Positions 35,368 to 45,039 of a stretch of 64,000 nucleotides of DNA are shown here, piece by piece. The DNA is from Gnetum montanum (Eukaryota > Streptophyta > Gnetopsida > Gnetales > Gnetaceae), in assembly GCA_015680685.1 (NCBI GenBank), contig MNCI01018878.1, positions 179,524-243,523 of the forward strand, in the 5' to 3' direction. Below the pieces are notes generated by a model. That model saw only the letters and a list, made by a program, of their open reading frames with translations, ran no database searches and was not told the DNA's origin. Position 1 is the stretch's first letter; each line of letters starts with the position of its first letter. The translations under genes and the position numbers were made by a program.

Positions 35368-37256
35368 TCAGTACATGGTTACATAGTGAATATCATAAGT
35401 AAAATTCTCCTTCTTTATCAAAAAGGAACTTACTATAACAAAGCTATAGAAAGTAGCAAGGTTAATATTGTTGAACTTGCAATGGTTCATAAAGGAAGAT
35501 GTGAATTCTTCCTTAATAGTGCTTTTAGATATGGAAATAAGCACAAAACTGACCATAAAGTACTCTGTAATCATCTTATTTTGTAAGTTACCATGAGCAA
35601 TGACAACATCATATGTTTTAAATGCTACTACTGCAATACTCAAAAGCAATATTGTAGTTGGTGGTACATGTAAATATGTTGGAGTAAATACCTTTGATTT
35701 TGCATGTTTAACATCTTGAGCTTCATCTTCAAATCTCTTCGGAGTAATTTCAAACTTGGTGTCCTTGAAGCCAATGATCTTTACCATAACATCCAAGGTA
35801 CCAAACAGCCTTGATGTAAAATTAGAGATAATCAATGTTCTTTCTTGCCCAGCCATTCTTTTAATGACATTTCCCAAAACAAATACTCTTTAATGATGAT
35901 GCTTTTGCATAGAAGCACCAATAGGATTGCCAAGAGAAACGTAGGAGTGTCACTCTGGGCCAATTAACAAATAAAATCAGTAAAGGTTCAATATAGTTAT
36001 AAACACAAATATAGAATTTTTAAAAATAACTGGATATATATTTACCTGAGGTAATGAAGGCTTTCCGCTGAATATACTATATATTGGCAGAATCATGTAA
36101 CAAGTAGTTGCAACTGCAAGGATACCCCATAAGACAAAGTAAGCATACATTAATTTTTGCTGAATGCTCATCTTCCTTCTCCACCCTAAAAATGGAGTTA
36201 ATGCATTGAAAAGTGTCTCTGTTAATCCACAAGCCCCTCTTCTTTCTTGGGTTGACAAGTCCCTAGCATCAGATAATGCACATCCTAAAAACCTTGGAAG
36301 ACTAGGAAAGTATAATAAAGAATGCCAACCAATGCTATGTATTCTATATGTTATCAATTGGTGAAGAAGAGAAGGAAGTGTCTCTGTTAACGGATCATCG
36401 ACCTCAGATAAACATCTATATCATTGGTTAAGTGTAAAATACCATGACGTTCATTGCTCCTGCTTTGTAATGCTGTTTGATATTGGGTCTTTTCTCCCTT
36501 GCAACATAGATTATGTGGGGCACAAAATCACTGTCATCTTCCTCCTTATGTTCATGGATAACCTGAAAAAAAAACCCCAAGAAATGCTTTATTTGGTTCC
36601 TCCATTGTTGTTGGTCTTTTTCTTTTTTCTTTTTAAATCTATTTAAAAGTTAGTTCAATGGGAATTGTCAGAGCAAAGTGACAAGAAATAACCTTGACTA
36701 TACTCGAGTGATTGGTAATGTCCAAGAGTTCAAAAGCAAATCCGACTTCGTTTAGGCAAAGTGATGGGACTTCTTCTGTGTATATTGCTTTGAAAATTCT
36801 TGCCTTATATGCTTCGTATTCTTCCTAAAAATAATAAATTCCTAACAATCAGTTTAAACGAAAACTTATCAAGAAGATAGAAGATACAAACTACAAATGA
36901 TGACAGTATAATTAACTACCTTGACAAGTTGTGATTCAGTAATGAAATTTTTTTCATGAGAATCCATTTACTCTTGCCTATCAAAGAAAACAACAAGGGC
37001 TCTGGTCTCTAACTTATACTTCTTGCAAAAGGGTGCCCAGATTTTCGAAAACTTAAAGGCTTCAAGCAGTGAATAATAAACAATTGGAGATGCTCCATCA
37101 TCAGAGATATAACATGCTAGTTTATGTGTTGGGTAGTCCAAAGCCAGCGCTGAAAGAACTGTATTCAGGCTCACTAATGGTGACTCCCTTTTTGTATCAG
37201 CAGTTGTTATGAAGACATCCACAGCAAGAGGCTTGCCTGCATTTTCTTCTCCATAG

Positions 37257-38290
37257 CTGCATCAACGAACATGTAATCATAACATTGAGGTTTTTCTTCA
37301 TAAGTTTTAACAATGTCTAATCTATTGGTTTCAGTGCAACATCTGATCTATTGGTTTCAGCTCTATATACTCAGATTGTGAAAGCTTGCAATTGAATAAG
37401 CAAAATAAAGTCTTGCAGAAGCACCTTGATGACTACTACAGGGCAAGTCTAGACTATATTATGGGCTGTTATCTTAGTCCAAGACAGGAACAGAGATTAT
37501 CTTATTCCTTTGATTAGTTAATTTTGTGGATTTGAATAGCAATTTCAATTTTTGAAAGGACAAAATTCTTTGAAATGAATACCAATTTCATTTTTAGGTT
37601 ATACCAATTTTACTTTTTGGTTGGTATCAATTTCCCTATTTATTGACATGACCAGCAGCATCCAAAGTAGTTGGTGGCACTGATTTTAATGGTGAATTTG
37701 ATTTTTTACTATGATGAAACATAGTTTGAGAAATCTGCGATTAATCGCACCGAGATACATCACAATGCAACAATGAAGTTGATTCAAAATTGGATCGGGA
37801 CATTTACTCTAATAAATAGTGATATATTTTTATTGATTTTTTAAGTTTACTGTATTGTTTATTACTGATTTTGATGCCAAAACACAACTAAAATTTCTAT
37901 ATTTTATCATCCACTCTAATTGAGCTCTTAGATGAAAAAAATTGGAAAATGCAAGTACCAACATGGGTGAATATAACTGCTCTAGTTTGCGTATATTGAC
38001 AATTTTAATCCAATTCTTCCACCAATTTATTCAGATTTCTCCAATCTGATTTATACAAATGTATGTGACAAAATTGGTTTGACCTATGACAAAACTCAAA
38101 AACAAGAAAATAAAATAAATAGAAAAGCAAAATTGGTTTACCCTTTTCCAAAACTATTGATGAAAGATAATACAAAACTTAAAAATATAGAAAAAAAAGG
38201 TTCAAAACCAGCTTTAAAAATAAGCTCTTCCCTATCTTCCTTACTATCAGCAAAGAAAAGTTGTTTCAAAATTTAGTATCAAAATCTCAC
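37257..38290 (-). other. Intron 1 of the Csl pseudogene
   Basis: Begins GTGAGA and ends gatgcag; its removal joins the reading frame exactly (AG plus C makes Ser). It is about 1 kb long, AT-rich, and shows no further gene. Confidence 0.7.
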
Positions 38291-38568
38291 CTGTGTTCAA
38301 ACTTGTCCAAATAAGTTTGCTATGTTACAGAAGACCATCTGAGATTGTGCTCCGTAATCCAGTAAAAAGCAAAGAAGGCTTCGCATGCTAAAGCCACAGC
38401 CCATGGTCCAAAAGAACCATGAACTCCGACCATGAATCAATACAGCAGAAAACAGAGACAGAGAGTCATCTGAATGACAACATAGCATCTATTGAAGTAT
38501 GGAACTTCTTCATGTTTCCCAAAGAGGGAAGCCTCACAACCAATCCCAGTATTGATCTTCATTTTCAT
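38291..38568 (-). pseudogene. Csl pseudogene exon 1
   Basis: Starts at the first of two nearby Met codons (38568 and 38562); the following EASLFGKHEEVPYFNR fits the short cytosolic N-terminus of Csl proteins. It continues through two membrane segments to a donor (AG then GTGAGA). A TGA at 38439-38437 and a TAG at about 38319 (between SSVT and QTYLDK) interrupt it, at positions where relatives often have Arg. Confidence 0.8.
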
Positions 38569-38819
38569 TGCTTTGGTGCTTCTCAAGTTACGCATCATCG
38601 AGAAATTATAGCAGCCTAGCCTCTTACAAGATGAGTAGCCAAACAGACACAAAAATGGACTTGTAGGAGTGATGCCTACAGCCCTGTACCATATATATTT
38701 CATATATGTTGATGAAGAAATACATTGCACAATTAATGCAACAAACATTACAGAGGTATAGAATATGATTGAGCAAAAGGCAAAATACAATGATAAGTGT
38801 GAACTCAATACACCTAATT

Positions 38820-40170
38820 CTACAATTGAGCAAAACAATTTTCCTGTACAATTCTACTATGGAGATGTTTAGCATCTAAAATCTTTCTATATCTCTACAC
38901 AGAGAAAAAATGATGAATCTTCAAAAAATCAATGGTCTTAAATCTACATAATGCAACAAACGTTAGACCCATAACCTCTCTTGAACCAATGTCAATAGCA
39001 CCCTTATCTAGTGTCATTCCTTAAGATTTATGAATACTCATGGTCCATGCCAATTATAAAGGTAAGTATCATGATGCTTCTCAAATCACAGGTACAATTG
39101 GCAATAAGGATTACCATTATCAAAGAGACATTTGATGAAGGAGTCAAAATAAAAAAATAACATACAATGGTAATGCATGTGGCTATTTACCTGGACGATA
39201 CATAATACTGTGAATCATGCCAAGTGCACCGTTCACCAATCTTGCTTTAAGCCAAAGGTTAACTATGAGAATAATTTTTGCACATTCACATATAAGCAAA
39301 GATTGCTTAATATCATTACCATAATCATCTAAGATTTTAAATGCATTGGGATCTCTTTTTGCTACACACATAGCAATGGGTCTCTGCATTTTTTGCAACA
39401 TTTTCTTATTGTATGATTGGACTTTATCCTTCATATCATACAAATGCATTGATTCTTCAAAATTGTTTAATCCACTCAAAGTGGATAGAAGATTTATTCG
39501 AACAACTAAGAAATTATAGTCTTCATCATGGCTTTTTCCTTCTCTGATATGCTTCAATACTTCCCTAAATCTTTGTTGTTGAGGATTAGTTCGATATTGA
39601 CAATAAACTATATCTAAAACAACAAAGGTATGAAATGATTGGCAAGCCCCTACAATATCTAGATTTCTAGATGCATAAGGCACAACATCAAGCATAAGAG
39701 GAAGCTAACCCAAATCACCTATTAGTATAACTAATTTTCCTCTAAATACCTCATTGTGATGCTCAGGAAAAATTTCTCTTAGTCATCTATTAATGCTCTA
39801 TAATAATCTTCCTCCCATAAAACTCATTTTATCTATTATTATATATCTTACCTATGAAAGTCAATGTTGTATACATATCTTTGTAAAGGAAGAGAGTTCT
39901 TTGTACATACCTATTTCAATGCTCAAACTGTAATAAATGGTTGCTACATTAATGTTAAATGCAACAACTACTATGGGTGCCATGACAAGTAGAGCATTAT
40001 GTTTTTCATAGCAATATTTCATGAAAGCATTATGAAGCGTGCCTATGAAAAATGACTTTCACATACCAACTGTTTCTTAAATAATCATTCATAAAGGGAA
40101 AACAACTTCATCCATTGACTATGAAAACATCAGGTGTCCTATAATTTTATTGTAGCATTTCTTTTGCTTT
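38820..40170 (-). pseudogene. Pif1-like helicase domain of the Helitron gene
   Basis: SF1 helicase blocks in order: a broken Walker A (KSFFIGT with a stop where Gly-Thr-Gly stood, about 40050), VMAPIVVVAFNIN (about 39965), Walker B IDKMSFMGGR (39835), VILIGDLG-stop-LP (39720, Gln to TAG), then a long open run (39695-39183) with LDIVYCQYRTNPQQQRFREV, ANLW-like IVNLWLKARLVNGALGMI, and motif VI LAWTMSIHKS-stop-GMTLDKGAID and GLTFVALCR (39055-38940). It would unwind DNA during rolling-circle transposition. Confidence 0.88.
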
Positions 40171-41274
40171 GCAGTAGGTACTATAGTTATAGTTAATGAC
40201 AATTATGGACAGAGATGATTTATTGCCAGCAATAAAGCTTATAGCAAACTTTGCAACATCCTCTCTTGGATATTATAACATCCAATCATACATCCTATCA
40301 ACATCCCATAGGTTAAGCATCTCCAATTCTATTCTTTGAAAACAACTTGTTGATAAAAGATGATGGTTCAAGATTTCAAAAGCATATTCTTCATGACCCT
40401 GAACTTGGGAAGTTCCATCTACAAATTATCTTTCTTCCTCCAAAACTCACTATAATTCTTCTTCAATATTAATCTCTAATGCTACATACAAATGTTGAAT
40501 GGACAACCACTGCATTTCAATCTCCTCATCATTAAAACCAAGATCTCACTTCACATCTCTAAACAAATAATGCAATAGTAACATAGACCAACAGTATTCA
40601 ATCCATTTTTGTTCCTCTTACTTCGACGGAATGAGAAACTTGGAATAATATCTCACAATAGCATCTAGCTCTAGGTGACACAAATTTTAATTTGGGTTGT
40701 TCTTATTCTTTATCTTGCAATTGTACTCTCTAAAAACCTACAATAATGATACACCCTTCATTGAAAGTGGACATTTCTAATACATATTAATAAGAGTTGT
40801 GTAGTTTTCATCTTCATCAGTTTCATCTAAATTAATTTAAAATTTTTTTTACACCTTTTGAGAAACATTGAGAGTGCAAAAAACACGACTATAGTTTACC
40901 AAGGAAAGCTCATACAACATGTGATAGATCTCCATAGCACTAATGTCTCTATTTGCAGCAACATCCATCATGAACCTTCTATAGACTAATAAAGCATCCT
41001 CATAGGGATCCCTTAACTTTAAAATTTATAGCAACATGTCATGAAAAGATTGTGATTTCTTCTCTAATTTAGCTACATATTTTGCAATATATTTTAAACT
41101 TATCGTGACATTACTAGCTGAAAATTTGTATTTATCCTCCATGTCTGAAGCATCATTTTTTTCTGAACATTAAGCCTCGAATCATTTCTTTGAGGAACAT
41201 AAGTAATGTCATTATTATTTTTTGAATCTCTCTGAAAAGTGGATTCTAAAGATAATGATCTAGGAACATTGTAC

Positions 41275-41410
41275 CTAGAATTGAAAGATATAAAAGTTAA
41301 ATATCTATATAATTTTTATTCCAAGAAAATTTAAAGTATACTTGCTAATAAAAATGAATGCAATGGTGAGGAAATAGTAAAAAAATAACAATTCAATTAG
41401 AATGTGGTAC
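41275..41410 (-). other. Intron in the Helitron gene (136 bp)
   Basis: Donor GTACCA after VCR codon AG; acceptor TTCTAG. Removal joins NGKEVC-R-YNVPRSL in frame, as the family requires at this point. Confidence 0.65.
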
Positions 41411-41699
41411 CTGCAAACTTCTTTGCCATTACATTTTTGTAAGAATGCATCAGGTTTGTAGATAGTATGTCTTTGAACAACATTAAGCAAATCAACATAA
41501 TTAGTTTATAGATCTATACATTGTAGTTGTTCAGTAGTCAACTCACATGAATGATGCAACATATTTACACATAAAGCCTAAGTGAGAAAACAAATTGAAA
41601 GATATAACAATGGAGAAATCAATATTTGCGTATTCCAAGCGATATTAGCAAACAAATTTGTGTAAAGAACATAGAAGATAAATGAGAACTTATGTTAGT

Positions 41700-42648
41700 T
41701 AGATGTCCATTATCTTGGATTCCATGCATTTGTCATTGAATCAAAAAATTCCTTTGCCCTATGCATGATGTGAGGATCATTATGGTCAAGTTCATCTACC
41801 TTTGGATGACCTTATATCCATAGAAAACCGTGCACATGTGGAGATCTACGATGTTGCCACTCATATCATGTTCAGTAATCAACATGGAATTCATTCATCA
41901 AAACTATTTTAATAAAGGCAATGTGATAATGATGCATGAACATTGGAACTCTATTTGGATATTTTGTGATATTACTCTACCTCTAACATTTGAATTTTAA
42001 TGAGTTCTCATGTGGATCTCCTTCCATTAAATTATGCAACTCAGGCCAATAAAGATCTGTTGCACCTAGAGTAAGAAAAATAGTAGATGTTCCTAATTAA
42101 TTTACCATGTTAGTTAGCTCTACTTTACATTTTCTCCAATAAGATGATGTACTATGAATGGAGGTACCATATTGCATCAAATTGTCAACAATGACATGTG
42201 ATGGAATATTATGCAATTGCTCCCATAGTTCCTCAACAATTATGGGTGCATTAACAATATTTTTTTAAAAAAAATACAAAGGTAGATTCCATTGCCCATC
42301 TCCTTCTAATGACATTATAGATATAATACCTAAAAATAAATCACACATTGCTTCAATGTTTTAAAAAATACTATGAATAATGAAAATAACAAACAAATCG
42401 AAAAATAATGTTTACCTAAAATGCTTGTGGCATCCAAATTTACCATCGTTGTAGTGAATAAGATGTTTTGCATATTCATGTAGTTTGACATCTTTAGCTC
42501 TTCGTTCAAGAAAATCACATTTTTCTTTAGGAAAAAGACTAGGAAATGCCATTGTAAGCAACCCCATCATGTTAAACTCATCAATAGGAGAATTAGACAT
42601 GGAAGACCATTGAGCAACATCTAAATCCTGTAATGATGGATTATGCAT
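41700..42648 (-). pseudogene. Helitron Rep (HUH endonuclease) domain
   Basis: Sub-region of the Helitron gene. It would nick DNA at the element ends through a Tyr after metal binding by the HUH box. The box is HVH in YEWQHRRSPHVHGFLWI (41815-41865), whereas typical flowering-plant Helitrons have a KRGLPHAH-like box. A segment upstream (about 42106-42000) reads LGTSTIFLTLGATDLYWPEL. The catalytic Tyr region cannot be placed with certainty. Stops flank the HUH box. Confidence 0.8.
42330..42415 (-). other. Intron in the Helitron gene (86 bp)
   Basis: Donor GTAAAC, acceptor TTTTTAG. Removal joins CHKHF-R-YYIYNVIRRRW in frame, matching the HPRFRYF..MRWRAL region of relatives. Confidence 0.7.
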
Positions 42649-42737
42649 CCATGCTCTTATCTAATCAATTTCCTTTCTTACAATTCCAGGATGTTGTGCA
42701 CCTAATGATGTATGGCCAATAATGTTTTCTCATCTGT

Positions 42738-43302
42738 TTAAACCAAAGGACCTTCAAACTGCAATATCATTTCTCCATCCTTTTCTGATAATGGAATATA
42801 AAGAATGCTATGGAAAATGCTAACATCAGGAACATCATCTAATGCAAGCATATCAATCTCAACATCATGATAGTATAAATCATTTAACTTCTTAAAATGC
42901 AAGGCTTCATAACACCATCTCTTGTTAATAATGAAATTATACTCAATGCCCATTTGATCTTCTCTTCTTAATATTAAGAAAAGAATATCTTTAATGAGGA
43001 AGTCTCTTACAAATTTTTGTGACATCTTGAGAAAAGCTAATTGTATGACCCTTATACTTGAACTATCCAATAGCTACATGTGTAACTTATAATATGGTAT
43101 TGATTTTTGCAATTAAAATTTCTTTAACCTCAAATAAATAGGCTAGGATAGGTGGTTGGATCCTTGGATCCATGTTATTTTTAGTAAAAAATTGTTTAAT
43201 CTCATAATCAATGTCAAAAATATTTTGTTCCTTTTCATTAATGCACCTATTGCATGTGGACCCTCTACTTCTAATTAAATCCAATAACATGCCAAGAAAC
43301 AT
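42738..43302 (-). pseudogene. DUF6570-like part of the Helitron gene
   Basis: Sub-region of the Helitron gene. A CNRCI Cys pair is followed by NMDPRIQPPILAYL, FEVKEILIAKIN, then in a second frame YKGHTISFSQDVTKICKRLP, and back to YNFIINKRWCYEAL and DLYYHDVEID. This series matches the DUF6570 region found before the Rep domain in one group of Helitrons. The change of frame near 43000 is a frameshift. Confidence 0.75.
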
Positions 43303-44110
43303 TTTTTTACATATATTACAAGAGCATGCATTTGCGAAACTTCTATTTGCAGTATTAAAATTTTGTATTACATGAGAAATTTCTATAGATGTCTTTCACA
43401 AGTTTGGAAAGGATTAAATAGGTTCTAAAGAAGGCATTTTCACTATTGGTACATTGGCAACACCTTTAGCTTTGTGCATTCAATGAAATAAATTATTCTC
43501 ATGTTGGCATTGCCTTGTTCGACACTCACTTTTGCTATACTTTTCCTATTGTTTATCTTGTTACAATTGTTCTTCTACGTGTGTGATTTCTGGCATGGAT
43601 GTTGCTTGAATAACAAGCACAAATGTATTTCCAATGTCTTGCAAAATGTTAGGAAAATGTGAATAAAATATTCAATAAAAATATATACTAACATGAATAT
43701 GGGTAGACAATAATAACCTACATTTGTTTTTGATTATTTATATTATTGTTATCCATAATGTGGATCATTCTTGAGGATGAATTTCCAGGTGTTGAGAGAG
43801 AATTCGAAGTTGATGCAACTTTAAAAAATATTTGCAATGTAAGTAGGTAAATAACATGATAAAATTTGCCTACATTAAATATTTGTTTTGATATATTAAA
43901 AAATGCATAAGTAAATTTGTTATTGTACTCTAAATCTTGTAGCATCCGTTGTCATTCTTGCTCAAGTCATTTTGCTTCTTGTTTCTAAAGTTGTTTTCTC
44001 TCCTCTATAATCATCGATTGTGGACTTCTAGTTTCTATTATCTTTGGTCATCCTTCACCTTGGCCATGCCCACGCTCATGCCCACTACTAGGACCTCCAT
44101 AAAACAAACA

Positions 44111-45039
44111 AAAATATCAGCATATGCTAATAGTTTTGTTTGTCTAACTGTTGCTGGCTACAAAACTAAATAAATAAATAATTGGTCTAAAACTAGAATT
44201 ATTCAAATAAGTGAAGATGCTACAAATGCTTAACAAAATAGCATAGGTAATTGAAGTTCAAAATACAATTTCTGTAACAATTATAGATAAAGCCTTCAAC
44301 ATACATGTCAAAGATGCTCTTCTTTGGTGAAGATGGTCAAAATGAAAGATACTCATGGCACAGGTTTGATTTTATTGGGAAGCACTGTAGTTATAAATCT
44401 TTTTTTTAAAAATCTGTTAGAAAAGCATTATGAAACTAATTGGATAGAGTAAAAATTTCAATTTCAGTTTCAGATACCCCTCCATAAATTCATTTATGCA
44501 TGTCTAGAAAATAAAATTCCGAAGGGAAAAAAGTCTAGTACAGCACACTCAAATAAAAATCAAATAGTAGCTGGCTGCTATATCATCACTTCAAGTCTTA
44601 AACATAGAATCCTAGATCTATTTTACAAATCAAAAAAAAAAAAACTAAAGTAAAGTAGGTAGCTCATACCCACCGAACTTTCCTGTCATAGTGGAAACTT
44701 TCGCATTCTCATTCTAATCTAATCATTTTAACAAGACATGGCCAATGTAATGTTTGAATGAGTCAATTAAGGCCATGATGAGTCTAATAATATTTTTTTT
44801 TTGAAAAACAAAAGCAATACCAAAACTGCCTTGATTTTAGTTTGCAAACATGCAAATGTAATAAGAAGCAAGAACCAAATCAAGAAAGCAACTACTCTTA
44901 TGATTTAAGAGAAGCCCTTAAACTACAACTCTTCCTAGGAAGCACAAAGGTCCTGATAAACCTATCTACATGAGGCTATAGCCCTACATCTTAGAGAGCA
45001 TTCAAAGTATAATGCTTTAGTCAATGATCTAGCTTGAGC
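44111..45039. other. Noncoding stretch between Helitron and Athila-like pol
   Basis: No gene. It must hold both the 5' end of the Helitron and the truncated 3' end of the Athila-like element (copy B); neither boundary, nor a 3' LTR, can be seen. 44780-44940 is rich in short A and T runs. Confidence 0.35.

Larger units (their letters stand above)
35368..38568 (-). pseudogene. Cellulose synthase-like (CslB/CslH-type) pseudogene
   Basis: Csl enzymes are Golgi-type membrane glycosyltransferases (GT2) that make cell-wall polysaccharides. Exons on the minus strand: 1, 38568-38291 (start M, membrane helix PWAVALACEAFFAFYW, then LDKFEHR); 2, 37256-36920 ([36 protein letters not shown]: first catalytic Asp region); 3, 36824-36693 (ends NHSSIVK); 4, 36562-36443 (FVPHIIYVAREKRPN, HYKAGAMNVM); 5, about 36387-36046 (TYRIHSIGWHS, RFLGCALSDA, membrane segment); 6, 35954-35368 (membrane helix, SRLFGTLDVMVKIIGF). 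Most junctions have GT-AG sites in phase. The DxD region and the acidic TED block between exons 4 and 5 are deleted. QxxRW reads QERRG, losing the Trp. Stops lie in exons 1 and 2 and a frameshift in exon 6 (about 35845). The matched blocks are closer to CslB/CslH than to CesA, CslE or CslG. Confidence 0.88.
38820..44110 (-). pseudogene. Helitron replication-helicase gene (DUF6570-type), decayed
   Basis: Helitrons are rolling-circle DNA transposons; their one large protein joins an HUH nuclease to a Pif1-like helicase. Parts on the minus strand in order: a charged helical N-terminus (about 44110-43900, QSMIIEERKQL); a DUF6570-like part (43302-42738) with NMDPRIQPP, SFSQDVTKICKRLP and RWCYEALHF; a Rep part (42648-41700) with SPIDEFNMMGLLTMAFPSLF, TIFLTLGATDLYWPELHNL and the HUH box PHVHGFLW (41815-41841); a link with VQRHTIYKPDAF and PQRNDSRLN; and helicase blocks down to 38820. 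Introns at 42330-42415 and 41275-41410 restore the frame. About twenty stops, nearly all Gln or Arg codons hit by C-to-T, and frameshifts (one near 43000) show it is dead. It ends about 250 bp before the Csl start. Confidence 0.88.

Noticed and set aside
38437-38838. 133-codon frame as an independent gene
   Set aside because: Its last part is exon 1 of the Csl pseudogene and its first part is the DNA just after the helicase end; there is no sign of a separate protein.
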